Below are positions 8,582-17,349 of a stretch of DNA of 44,936 nucleotides, one piece after another. The DNA is from an uncultured bacterium (GTDB taxonomy: Bacteria; Cyanobacteriota; Vampirovibrionia; Gastranaerophilales; Gastranaerophilaceae). The stretch lies in assembly GCA_902760645.1 (NCBI GenBank), contig CACWHC010000013.1, positions 1 to 44,936 on the forward strand, in the 5' to 3' direction. The first letter of the stretch is position 1; each line of letters opens with the position of its first letter. Made by a program: the position numbers and the translations under genes. The notes beneath the pieces were generated by a model that ran no database searches, was not told where the DNA came from, and was given only the letters and a program-made list of their open reading frames with translations.

Positions 8582-9441
8582 ACTGTTTTACAATATACAT
8601 TCAGCGATTGGTTTACTAAGTTTATATATATATCGTCTTTTAATCTTATTTTTTCACCGTCTATATGACAAACCGTCCAATAGTTTTTCATAAATAAGGT
8701 TTTAACCTTCATATAACGAGCTCTGGAATTATTAGATTTTATATTTAACAATATTCGTAAAAATTCATAGAAAAAAGCAATCGGATTCTTCGTTTTTAAA
8801 ATAAATATATCAAAATATCCGTCATCAAGTTCTGACTTTTTACCGACAGAAACAATATTTTTGTACATATTTGGAGCTTTTGCGACAATAATACAGGTTG
8901 CAGTAATTCTTCTCGTATTATTATCGTACGTTATTTCATAAGTTTTTGGCTTTAATCTTAATGCAAATATGATACCTGCAATTACATATGCAAAATATCC
9001 GAAATCATTTTTAAGTGATTGCGGAGTTTTACATATAATATCAGAATCGTAACCCAACCCAAACCGTAAAAAGCAAGGAATATCATTTATTTTTAACATG
9101 TCAATTTGTTTTATATAATTTTTATCAATTATTTTTAAGCATTTTTTTAAATTTGCAGGAATACCAAGCTTTGCAGCCAAAAGATTAGCTGTACCACTTG
9201 GAATAATTGCAAGAGTTTTATCCGAACCTGCAATAGATTTTGCAACCTGATTAATTGTACCATCGCCGCCAACTGCAAATATAGTATCATAATCATCAAT
9301 AATTGAATCGTTAAATTCATCAATATTAATAAATTTAAATTTATTACATCTTTTTAATAGAAATTTATGAAGGATTTTTTTGTGAAATATTGCTTGCTTT
9401 CTGCCTGAATTGTAATTAAAAACAACTAAAGCATCTTTCAT
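8578..9441 (-). CDS. Diacylglycerol/lipid kinase family protein (YegS/DgkB-like)
   Basis: 287 residues. The N-terminal DAGK catalytic domain (~1-130) carries N-x-N-S-G at 9-13 (ATP phosphate-binding loop) and the signature G58-G59-D60-G61-T62, followed by P-S-G-T-A-N at 81-86. The C-terminal beta-sandwich (~130-285) includes the conserved D-G-Y-F-D segment. The soluble enzyme would phosphorylate diacylglycerol or a related lipid at the membrane surface, feeding phosphatidate back into phospholipid synthesis. Its ATG follows directly on the TAA of the upstream small PAP2 gene (no spacer), so the two are translationally linked. The enzymes catalyse opposite reactions on lipid phosphates. Confidence 0.85.
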   Translation of the reverse strand: MKDALVVFNYNSGRKQAIFHKKILHKFLLKRCNKFKFINIDEFNDSIIDDYDTIFAVGGDGTINQVAKSIAGSDKTLAIIPSGTANLLAAKLGIPANLKKCLKIIDKNYIKQIDMLKINDIPCFLRFGLGYDSDIICKTPQSLKNDFGYFAYVIAGIIFALRLKPKTYEITYDNNTRRITATCIIVAKAPNMYKNIVSVGKKSELDDGYFDIFILKTKNPIAFFYEFLRILLNIKSNNSRARYMKVKTLFMKNYWTVCHIDGEKIRLKDDIYINLVNQSLNVYCKTV

Positions 9442-10056
9442 TTAGCATTTACCTCCAATAAGTTTGATTAATTTTATATAAACCAAACTCACAATTATTG
9501 CAAGCAAATATCCGCCTATCACATCTGTAGGATAATGAACACCTAACCATATCCTGCATATTCCCATGAATAAAATCCATAATACAGAAATTAAAATACC
9601 GGCAAACTTTAAATATTTATTCGTACAATATTTATTCAAATAATAAATAACTATTGCAAAAAATACAAATGTGACAAAAGAATGCCGTGAAACATAACTG
9701 AAAGAATGAGAATGCACTGCAATTTGCAATTCCATTGGCGGTCTTGGTCTGTGAAGGCATATTTTTACAAAACTGTTAATATAATATGCAACAACAGGTG
9801 CTGAAATAATTATAAGCATATCAATTAACAAATACTTTCTGTAAAAATATATACACCAGCCTATGACATTTATTATAATCATCCCCCAGTATAATTCGCT
9901 TCCCACGAGCAAAGGAATAGTAACGGGAAAAACTGTTAATACATTTTGAACAGCGGATATTATGCTAATATCCCACTGAGTTACAGCAGGACAAAATAGC
10001 ACAAAACCTGAATAAATAAAAAATAGTAATACTAAAAATGCAATTATTTTTTTCAT
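9442..10056 (-). CDS. Small PAP2-family membrane phosphatase with variant motif 2
   Basis: 204 residues, about six membrane spans, no separate signal peptide. Motif 1 is K98-I-C-L-H-R-P-R105-P106. Motif 2 reads V-S-R-H at 122-125 in place of P-S-G-H but keeps the catalytic His125. Motif 3 is C167-R168-x2-L-G-V-H173-x3-D177, with Cys in place of the usual Ser. The catalytic Arg/His/Asp set is therefore complete and activity on an isoprenyl or glycerolipid phosphate is likely. AGGAC lies 4 nt before the ATG. The gene lies 15 nt after a radical SAM gene and directly before the lipid-kinase gene, so it is probably part of the same transcript. Confidence 0.8.
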   Translation of the reverse strand: MKKIIAFLVLLFFIYSGFVLFCPAVTQWDISIISAVQNVLTVFPVTIPLLVGSELYWGMIIINVIGWCIYFYRKYLLIDMLIIISAPVVAYYINSFVKICLHRPRPPMELQIAVHSHSFSYVSRHSFVTFVFFAIVIYYLNKYCTNKYLKFAGILISVLWILFMGICRIWLGVHYPTDVIGGYLLAIIVSLVYIKLIKLIGGKC

Positions 10057-10071
10057 TTTTGTCCTATAAAT

Positions 10072-11592
10072 TTAATGACAGCAACAACCTGCACATTCTT
10101 TTTCACAAGTTTGCGGCTGAGATTTTTCCTTTGAACAGAAATGATCTCTGTCAATATAATATTCACCTTCAAGAGGGAATATTGTCATCCATAAGTTTTC
10201 TCTCCAGTCTTTATCCAGGATTTCTTTTACTTCAGATGAATATTTATCAATCTCAGATGTAATCTTAGGATCGGTAAGATATGCTGCAGCATTTTCATGT
10301 GTTTCGTACGGTTTAAATTCCTCGTAATATTTTCTCAACACATCAGGTCTGTCAACAATCATACAAGGACGCAACATGTTACCGTCTTCATATGGAATGC
10401 CGTTTCTGATAGCAGTCATGAACGGCGAAGCCAAAGCCTCGGTCAAAGTACAATTATTTAAGTTATGAGTTGCCAAATGAACGAACGTACAAGGTTCAAC
10501 ATCACCTCTCGGGTTAACGTGAACATATTGTCTGCCACCTGCTATACATCCCATCATTTCAGGACCGTCACCCCAGAAATCAACTGTCATCATCGGCAAA
10601 GTGTTTCTGGCATTATAAACAGCCTTTAATATCTGACGTCTTTGTTCTGCATTTGGAGTCATACTTACATCCGGGCTGTCCCCTACAGGAACATAATGGA
10701 AGAACCATGTCCACAAACAACCCTTATCAGATAACATCTGCATAAATTCATCGGATGTAACTTCGTCACAATTTTGACTTGTTGCTGTGATTGATGCACC
10801 AAAGAAAATTCCTGCTTTCTTCAGCATATCCATTTTATCCATAACCATGTCAAAACAGCCTTCGCCTCTGATTGCATCGGTATTTTCTTTTAATCCGCCC
10901 AATGAAAACATAGGTTGAACATTACCCAATTTTTTCAGTTTTTCAACAGTTTTTTCGGTAATTAAAGAGCCGTTTGTAAAGGTAATAAACGTACAATCGT
11001 CAAATTCTTCACACAATTCCAAAAATTCTTTTCTCGCAAAAGGTTCACCCCCAACGATAGGGAAAATATGTATTCCCATTACATCTCTTGCCTCTGTGAA
11101 AATTTCTCTCCATTTATCTTTTGTCAAATCTTCTTTAACATCATATTCATGAGCCCAACAGCCCTTACAATTAAAGTTACATCTTTTTGTAATACTTGCT
11201 AACAAAACGGTAGGAGGGAAAAATCCGTTCTTTTCATTAAACTCTGAACGTTTTCTCAGATTATCACCATAATAACCGTTTACAAAGAAGTTTTTAATCC
11301 ATTTGTTACGGCAATTAGGATGCAATTCCGTTAAAATCTTTTTCCACCAGAAAAGATGTGCATGTTCTGATTCAAACAACCACTGCATTCTTTTGGCATG
11401 ATTTATTCCACCCTTTGAACCTGAAATCTTTTCAAAAATTTTTGCAAGATTAATCAGCTTTTGTTTGCTGAAATTATTTCCCAAATAATTGATTGTTTGG
11501 TCAATTACAAAATTATTGAACATTAATTTTAAATTATCAAATGCACCCATTGAATTTGATTGCCACACTGTGGACTGTTTTTCTACTCTCAT
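10072..11592 (-). CDS. Radical SAM protein with C-terminal cysteine cluster (SPASM-like)
   Basis: 506 residues. The [4Fe-4S]/S-adenosylmethionine motif is C138-N-F-N-C142-K-G-C145, followed by the GGEP-type stretch G-G-E-P-F near 180. Downstream, G-C-I-A-G (~350), P-C-T-F and R-P-C-M give a second set of cysteines as in SPASM/twitch domains. The protein ends in a distinctive C-E-K-E-C-A-G-C-C-C-H tail that probably binds metal. The first ~130 residues are helical and precede the barrel. A strong AAGGAG lies 6 nt before the ATG. It is downstream of the SLBB export gene and upstream of PAP2/lipid kinase, which suggests an envelope lipid or glycan modification. The exact reaction cannot be read from sequence. 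Confidence 0.8.
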   Translation of the reverse strand: MRVEKQSTVWQSNSMGAFDNLKLMFNNFVIDQTINYLGNNFSKQKLINLAKIFEKISGSKGGINHAKRMQWLFESEHAHLFWWKKILTELHPNCRNKWIKNFFVNGYYGDNLRKRSEFNEKNGFFPPTVLLASITKRCNFNCKGCWAHEYDVKEDLTKDKWREIFTEARDVMGIHIFPIVGGEPFARKEFLELCEEFDDCTFITFTNGSLITEKTVEKLKKLGNVQPMFSLGGLKENTDAIRGEGCFDMVMDKMDMLKKAGIFFGASITATSQNCDEVTSDEFMQMLSDKGCLWTWFFHYVPVGDSPDVSMTPNAEQRRQILKAVYNARNTLPMMTVDFWGDGPEMMGCIAGGRQYVHVNPRGDVEPCTFVHLATHNLNNCTLTEALASPFMTAIRNGIPYEDGNMLRPCMIVDRPDVLRKYYEEFKPYETHENAAAYLTDPKITSEIDKYSSEVKEILDKDWRENLWMTIFPLEGEYYIDRDHFCSKEKSQPQTCEKECAGCCCH

Positions 11593-11649
11593 TTCGACTC
11601 CTTTTTATATAAAGATATTTGTTATTGTTCTGATTAGATAGACATTATA

Positions 11650-14037
11650 TTACCATTTATGAACAGCAAATGCTACCAGGAATATTTGACTTACAATCTG
11701 TAAAGCTGAAGCAAGAGGAGAAATCCAATCGTTACCCGGGATTTTTCTCGGAACAATAATTGTATCTCCGGGATTAACCTTAGTTGATAAGTGAATTTTC
11801 TTTGCCCTGCCGTTTACACCTACTTTATACGTTCTGAAACGATTTGCACTAGGTGTATATCCGCCTACTTCTTTTATGTATTTTCTTACAGTATAACCTT
11901 TTTTGTATATAAACGACTGCTCGTTATACACTTCGCCAATAATACTTACATGATTTGATACCCTTGGAATATAAATATCATCGCCGTCCTGAATTTCAAT
12001 ATTATCAACTTTGCTTATTTTATCTATATCATTGGTATCAATATTTAATGCAATTTGTCCGTTATAGCGATATGGTAATGAATCCTTCCGAGCCTGCAGA
12101 GATTCAATTAAGTCTATTTTATTTTTCTGGTCAGCCTCAGTTTGCTTAAACCCTACCGCAAGCTTGCCTCTGAGCAATTCAATATCTCTCTCATTATTTT
12201 GAAGTGCAATATTAGTTTGTTTTGACTGTAAAGTATTACGCTTAAATACAATACCTCTTAAATCAGCATCTTCAGTTAATCCGCCTGCCAACTTTATGAC
12301 ATCAGATAAATTTTGACCTTTCACAAATGTAAATACCCCCGGATCTTTAACATATCCTGAAATCTTTACTGTTTTTAATACTTCATCATTCCTCAAGGTT
12401 CTGAAAAATATTTTGTCTTCCGGCGAAATAGATATTGCTTTAATTTTGTCAGAATTAATCATCAAATCATACATATAATGTATACTTGTACCGCCCGATT
12501 TATGAGTAATTTCAACAACAACGTTTTCAGTCGGAATAAGTTTGTTTGTATTATCTGTACCCATTTTGAGTTTTCCGTCACCATCGACATGAGAAGTGTT
12601 AATCTCATTATTATCACCTGATTTTATATCAGATTCCATAAATTTTATATCGGACAGAACATCTTTTAATGTCATCCCGGTCATATACGGTATATGTTTT
12701 GGATTGTTAATACATCCGTACACATCAACAAAAGAAGAATTCGTATTTCTATAAACAGTAATAACATCTCTTGCTTTCAACACAGGATCATTCATTCCTG
12801 CGAAAAATTCTTTTAAAAACACCGGAATCGTTTCTACGGTATTTTCATCGCCTGATATTCTTCTTATCACAGCCTGATTAATAAAAGTTTCTTCCAATAA
12901 TTCATCTTCACTTTTCAATATATCAGAAAGACGCATTCCTTCCTTCCAAACATAGGTTGAAGGATGTTTAATGTTACCTTGTAAAGTAACGAGATTTTCA
13001 ACACCATTATATAATTCTCTGAATTCTAAGATATCACCATTTGCAAGTTTTGTATTTTTAGCTTCATTCCAAAGAATTGTTCTACCCGTTTTTTGTCCGG
13101 AAGTCGGATCAAATCCTACCCGAACAACTTCATTAGGAGTTGTTGTAACAAGGAATCCACCCGCATAACGGATTAAATCACCCATTGTTTCGCCGGGCTT
13201 TAATTCATAAATACCCGGTGTAGGAACTCCGTTTCTCACAGCAGAAGTAGTTCCGATTTTTGGAACAAATATCCTGTCATTTGCTTTTAAAATCAGGTTG
13301 CCGTCATTTCCAAAAAGTATTGCATTATACAAATCAATAGCACCTGCTTTACCATTATATGAAATGTTTCTTAAAGAACCGGATTTTTTTACACCTCCTG
13401 CTGCTCCCAAAGCATCAAGTATTGAAGAGTTACCGCTGACATAAACTTTTCCGGGATGTCCGACTTCACCATAAACAAATATTGAAAAAGTTGTATCAGA
13501 AGAAACAGTAAGTTTTACATTCATATTGTTAAATTTACTTCTTGCAATTCTGTTAACATCACTCTCTACTTCACCCAACGTTCTGTTTTCTGCTCTGACA
13601 AGACCTATACCGGGGATAAAAATAGAACCGTTTGAACCGACTGTAACTTGTGATGCCGGAGGAACCAAGTTTGAACCTGACATAGACATTACATCAACAG
13701 ACGCACCATAAGATAAAACATTAATTCTGTCACCCAAACTGAGTTTGTAATCAGAACCGAATTTACCTGTAGAAGTTGAACCTGTAGCTGTTGATGAACT
13801 AAAATTATAACCTATCTGTTTCAAATAATGACCTGAAACAACACTCTCTTTACCGTTGTATAGAGCTTCAACAGAGGTTTCAATATCTTTAATTTCCTGT
13901 TCGTTATCGCTAAAAGCATTTCCGCTCTTAACAGTACCGGCTTCCATGTCATCAGTAGCAGCGAATGCAGGAGCTGCAGACATCGGCATAAAGCAAAATG
14001 CCATCAGTAAAATTACAGCAATTATCTTTTTAAACAT
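11650..14037 (-). CDS. Wza-like polysaccharide export protein with multiple SLBB domains
   Basis: 795 residues, about twice the length of E. coli Wza. A signal peptide (1-26, ending A-P-A-F-A) is followed by a Poly_export domain (~88-180: Y-K-L-S-L-G-D-R-I-N-V and I-F-I-P-G-I-G) and then several SLBB repeats. The repeats start near residues 188, 268, 345, 431, 555 and 695 and are recognisable by P-G-x-V/Y and L-x-D-x-L/I-x-x-A-G-G blocks. A charged coiled coil occupies ~605-660. The C-terminus (~775-795) is hydrophobic and may be the helix that crosses the outer membrane in Wza. No lipoprotein Cys follows the signal peptide. It lies between two radical SAM genes; no Wzc or Wzx/Wzy partner is in the window. 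Confidence 0.88.
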   Translation of the reverse strand: MFKKIIAVILLMAFCFMPMSAAPAFAATDDMEAGTVKSGNAFSDNEQEIKDIETSVEALYNGKESVVSGHYLKQIGYNFSSSTATGSTSTGKFGSDYKLSLGDRINVLSYGASVDVMSMSGSNLVPPASQVTVGSNGSIFIPGIGLVRAENRTLGEVESDVNRIARSKFNNMNVKLTVSSDTTFSIFVYGEVGHPGKVYVSGNSSILDALGAAGGVKKSGSLRNISYNGKAGAIDLYNAILFGNDGNLILKANDRIFVPKIGTTSAVRNGVPTPGIYELKPGETMGDLIRYAGGFLVTTTPNEVVRVGFDPTSGQKTGRTILWNEAKNTKLANGDILEFRELYNGVENLVTLQGNIKHPSTYVWKEGMRLSDILKSEDELLEETFINQAVIRRISGDENTVETIPVFLKEFFAGMNDPVLKARDVITVYRNTNSSFVDVYGCINNPKHIPYMTGMTLKDVLSDIKFMESDIKSGDNNEINTSHVDGDGKLKMGTDNTNKLIPTENVVVEITHKSGGTSIHYMYDLMINSDKIKAISISPEDKIFFRTLRNDEVLKTVKISGYVKDPGVFTFVKGQNLSDVIKLAGGLTEDADLRGIVFKRNTLQSKQTNIALQNNERDIELLRGKLAVGFKQTEADQKNKIDLIESLQARKDSLPYRYNGQIALNIDTNDIDKISKVDNIEIQDGDDIYIPRVSNHVSIIGEVYNEQSFIYKKGYTVRKYIKEVGGYTPSANRFRTYKVGVNGRAKKIHLSTKVNPGDTIIVPRKIPGNDWISPLASALQIVSQIFLVAFAVHKW

Positions 14038-14076
14038 AAATGTATTATTCCTTTCAAAAAATCTTCCTAATACAAT

Positions 14077-14097
14077 ATTACATGCTAATTATGTAAT
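14077..14097. repeat. Inverted repeat overlapping the end of the upstream radical SAM gene
   Basis: ATTACAT-(7 nt)-ATGTAAT is a perfect 7-bp stem that spans the stop codon of the radical SAM gene at 14089 and lies 40 nt before the SLBB gene. It is AT-rich with no long T-run, so at most an attenuator or weak terminator between the two genes. Confidence 0.3.
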
Positions 14098-15141
14098 AGC
14101 AATCTCCATCAAAGATTTTATTGCCGGCCATTCAAGTTTCCACAATCCGGAAGCATCCAGAGCGTAGTTTCCGACACAAGCAAGTTTGCAATCTTTACAT
14201 TTATTAACGGTTTCAATAAACAATGGATCGCTGATAACTTCTTTTAAAGATCTGCCTCTTACGTTAATAAATGGTTTTCTGTCATAGCAACGGAGCATTT
14301 CTCCGTTTGAGTATATTACTGTAGCAATTCTTGGCCAATGGCATTCGTAATAATTCTTCTTTGCAATAATATAATCCATAAAGTAGTATGAATTTCTTAT
14401 AGGATACCCTTGCTTTTTGAGTTCTTTGATTTTTATAAACATTTCAGATAATTGTTCATTTTCAAGCTCCGTATTTACAACGTTTTCTGCCTCTTCAGGT
14501 ACGGATGCCGCCTTATTAACGGTAAAATAAAGCAATATATCCGCATCTTTGCAATACTGAGCCACTTCTTTAATCTGTTCAAAATTTGTCTGAGTTGATA
14601 CCGTACAGCAAATATAAATTCTCATTTTAGGTGAATGGATTTTATGGTACTCAATACCGCTCATAACTCTGTCACAAATTCCGGGCATATGTCTGATATC
14701 ATCATGAGCCTTTCCTACCGCATCCAATGAACAAAACATTAAATCCGTATACTGCCCGAACCCGGGATTTTCTTCCAGAAACCAGCCGTTTGTAGCAATT
14801 TTTGTATATAAACCTGCATCATGAGAAGCTTTGCATATTTCCGTAAAATCTTTTCTCAACAGCGGTTCACCGCCCCACAAAATACTATCCATATACCCGA
14901 TTTGGCCTGCTTCAGTTAACAGTCTGATAATTTCCTCTTTAGGCATATCGTCCTGACCTTTTTTTGACTTCCAAAAACAGAAATCACAATCACAATTACA
15001 CGCACTTGTCACCATTAAAGAAAAACATAACGGTTTTGGATTTTTTGATAATCTGCTTTGAATACACTCTAATGCCCCGCCAAATAAATGTCTGTAGTAT
15101 TTTATTCTTTCCAATGTCATATTATTTCTGGATTTTGTCAT
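14089..15141 (-). CDS. Radical SAM protein, SPASM-type, in the COG3580/3581 cluster
   Basis: 350 residues. The cluster-binding motif is C48-N-C-D-C52-D-F-C55 (Cx3Cx2C), then W-G-G-E-P-L near 116 and a TIM-barrel pattern to about 230. The C-terminal third has C-H-W-P, L-R-C-Y and C-K-D-C-K-L-A-C, an auxiliary iron-sulfur cluster set as in SPASM proteins. Such enzymes modify peptides, cofactors or sugars by radical chemistry. The start overlaps the preceding COG3581-like gene by 20 bases, with AGGAGA 4 nt before the ATG inside that gene, so the two are one transcription unit. Target unknown; the genes for the two dehydratase-like proteins are its best clue. Confidence 0.8.
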   Translation of the reverse strand: MTKSRNNMTLERIKYYRHLFGGALECIQSRLSKNPKPLCFSLMVTSACNCDCDFCFWKSKKGQDDMPKEEIIRLLTEAGQIGYMDSILWGGEPLLRKDFTEICKASHDAGLYTKIATNGWFLEENPGFGQYTDLMFCSLDAVGKAHDDIRHMPGICDRVMSGIEYHKIHSPKMRIYICCTVSTQTNFEQIKEVAQYCKDADILLYFTVNKAASVPEEAENVVNTELENEQLSEMFIKIKELKKQGYPIRNSYYFMDYIIAKKNYYECHWPRIATVIYSNGEMLRCYDRKPFINVRGRSLKEVISDPLFIETVNKCKDCKLACVGNYALDASGLWKLEWPAIKSLMEIAIT

Positions 15142-16306
15142 TTTCTCTCCTTAACTTTTTTCTCATAACTAAATCTACAAAAGCTTCTATTCTCGTTATA
15201 TTTCCGGCCTTGCCTGTCTGCTCATCCAGCACCAATTCCAAAATTGGTATATTCTCATTTCTACTAACCTTTGGCAAAATATTTTGAGCCACAATTTCAG
15301 GCATACATGAGAATGGCATTATATGTATTATACCATCAATATTGTTTTTTGCAGCATATACCGTATCACCTACTGTTTCAAGGCATTCACCACCTATTGC
15401 ACGTTTCATGTAATCTTTTGCATATCTCACGCAGCGTTCTCTGTGAGATTCTTTCTTATAAAATATGGAAGGCTGAAGTACATGCTCAAGCCAGTCTGAA
15501 AAGAATATCTGACGCTGAACTTCAACGCCCAAATCGCCGAGAGTTTTTTCGATTTCCTGATTGGTAAACGGGTCCAGCAATACAAAAAATTCACCGAGCA
15601 AATATACTTTTGGCACAATTTTATCTTCATCAATAGGAATTTTCTTGAAATCTTCAATAACTTGTTTTTTTAATTTTTTACAATCTCTGACAGATGTTGT
15701 ATCTCTTATTATTTCATACCATTTTTTATAGCATCGTTCCGCTTCCCCTTTGTTAATTTCTCTTGGACGTGTGTAAAATAAAAGCCGCTCTGCTGTATCA
15801 ATTGCAAAAGCCTTGTTAAATCCCGTACTAAAACCTTTATAATAGCGGTAAGGATTAATGCAACGTGTAACATGCCAGAAAGCTTCCAAAGTTTGCTTCA
15901 TTTTGCTCTGATACATATCAAAAACTATCATATCAAACTTATAGCCCATTTTTTTAAGAGTTTTCTGAGCCATTTTTGTATAATTACCGAAACGACAGGA
16001 ACCGGGGGCCTGAAACATCATCAGCGTATTTGCACCGTTTTCAAGTGCCATAATATAATTTGCAAGATTTAACTTATATGGTAAGCAAATACCTTCAATA
16101 CTGTTTTTTACGCCTATTTCGAGAGCTTTATTTGTATTTTGCGGCGGCATAACAATTTTTGCACCAAGAGAACTCACTAATGCCCCCATAGATAAATCTA
16201 TATTACCCATACGAGGCCATGCAACAACTCTGTCTTTAGTCTTGATTGAATGTTCACGCTGTGCAAATCGTTTTTTATTTAGTTTTTTTTCTTTTTCTTT
16301 ATCCAT
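15122..16306 (-). CDS. COG3581-like 2-hydroxyacyl-CoA dehydratase/activase-related protein
   Basis: 394 residues. It resembles the C-terminal module of the large BadF/HgdC-type activase fusion proteins, the part usually classed as COG3581. Conserved cysteines that may ligate an iron-sulfur cluster are C74 (E-G-I-C-L-P-Y-K), C104 (G-S-C-R-F-G-N-Y), C308 and C334 (P-F-S-C-M-P-E). The end carries L-D-E-Q-T-G-K-A-G and T-R-I-E-A-F-V-D, a motif shared with the COG3580-like protein encoded two genes upstream. The Hsp70/actin-type ATPase of complete systems is absent here, so this is a stand-alone subunit. A highly basic N-terminus precedes the domain. AAGGT lies just before the ATG, 8 nt after the PHP gene. 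Reaction unknown. Confidence 0.72.
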   Translation of the reverse strand: MDKEKEKKLNKKRFAQREHSIKTKDRVVAWPRMGNIDLSMGALVSSLGAKIVMPPQNTNKALEIGVKNSIEGICLPYKLNLANYIMALENGANTLMMFQAPGSCRFGNYTKMAQKTLKKMGYKFDMIVFDMYQSKMKQTLEAFWHVTRCINPYRYYKGFSTGFNKAFAIDTAERLLFYTRPREINKGEAERCYKKWYEIIRDTTSVRDCKKLKKQVIEDFKKIPIDEDKIVPKVYLLGEFFVLLDPFTNQEIEKTLGDLGVEVQRQIFFSDWLEHVLQPSIFYKKESHRERCVRYAKDYMKRAIGGECLETVGDTVYAAKNNIDGIIHIMPFSCMPEIVAQNILPKVSRNENIPILELVLDEQTGKAGNITRIEAFVDLVMRKKLRRENDKIQK

Positions 16307-16314
16307 ACCTTAAT

Positions 16315-17349
16315 CTATTTTACTATAATCGGATTTGAGTATGCAAATCCTCTTTTATTCATTTCGACCTGAACTCTGTATTTACCGGTTTGGGAAATTT
16401 TTAATTTACATGATTTTGCTTTGCAGTTATGAATTTCAATACCGTCTTTTAGTATTTTAATATTTGAGATAACTGAATTTTCAACATACAAAAAAGTATT
16501 TTCATCTTTTGATATGCTCCCGCCGCAACCGGCAAATGAATCAGAATTTAATACATATATTTCAGGAATCTTTTTACAGACTGACTTATTTGCAATAACA
16601 TTATTTCCGCTTTTCAATGCCGACAATATTTGTTCCTTTGCTATATTAAAATCACTGCTTAAAGGACAGTCTAAATATATTTCATTCACAATCGTATTAA
16701 GCATAAATTTATACGGGAAAATCGTAACGGGAATAATATAGCGAACCCGCATAGCATGAGCGTCTGTACCACCTATAGCCGGTATAATTTTATCGGAAGA
16801 ATTATTCAGGCAATCCCACCATTTAATAGTATCAGAAGCCGGTCTTTTCACAAGATTATTCTTAAAAATATATGAATATATAACGCTGAAAATATTATTT
16901 GAGTTATAATTATCCGCCCACTGAGAAAACCAGTTCCATATTTCAACACCGTCAGGAATATTATTTTTATCAGTCCATCTTAAAGGCTTATATTTATTTT
17001 TGCGGTTTACTGACTCATCAGGGTGAGCCGCAAAACCGAATCCGCCGTTTTCTCTTACTTTAATAATGTTTTTTTCACAATTATCTGACGGTTCAATAAA
17101 ATTATCTATCCCGAAAGCCAAATAATGATTTCCATACTCCGAAGAAATTTCTTCACCTTTTATAACTAAAACTCCGTCTATATAACCTTCTTCTATATCT
17201 AAATTATTGTGATCCGTTATAATAATCCACGATAAACCGCATCTGTTTGCAGCTTTAGCTATATCACTGACACTGCCTGTCCCGTCAGAATTAACCGTAT
17301 GTATATGAATTGCACCGCAATATTTATGTATATCAATACTTTTATTCAT
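16315..17349 (-). CDS. PHP-domain metal-dependent phosphoesterase
   Basis: 344 residues. The N-terminal PHP motifs are H15-I-H17-T-x3-D22-G, then T-D-H-N-N near 41, E-x-S-S in motif III and A-A-H-P-D around residue 105. G-G-T-D-A-H near 195 supplies the last metal ligands. The ~110-residue C-terminus (from ~235) is a beta-rich extension with Ig-like features (K-Y-R-V-Q-V-E). Related proteins hydrolyse nucleoside, inositol or histidinol phosphates, but the substrate here is unknown. Its ATG overlaps the stop of the COG3580-like gene by one base (TAATG), and it sits exactly between the two dehydratase-like genes, so it is likely part of the same pathway. Confidence 0.78.
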   Translation of the reverse strand: MNKSIDIHKYCGAIHIHTVNSDGTGSVSDIAKAANRCGLSWIIITDHNNLDIEEGYIDGVLVIKGEEISSEYGNHYLAFGIDNFIEPSDNCEKNIIKVRENGGFGFAAHPDESVNRKNKYKPLRWTDKNNIPDGVEIWNWFSQWADNYNSNNIFSVIYSYIFKNNLVKRPASDTIKWWDCLNNSSDKIIPAIGGTDAHAMRVRYIIPVTIFPYKFMLNTIVNEIYLDCPLSSDFNIAKEQILSALKSGNNVIANKSVCKKIPEIYVLNSDSFAGCGGSISKDENTFLYVENSVISNIKILKDGIEIHNCKAKSCKLKISQTGKYRVQVEMNKRGFAYSNPIIVK

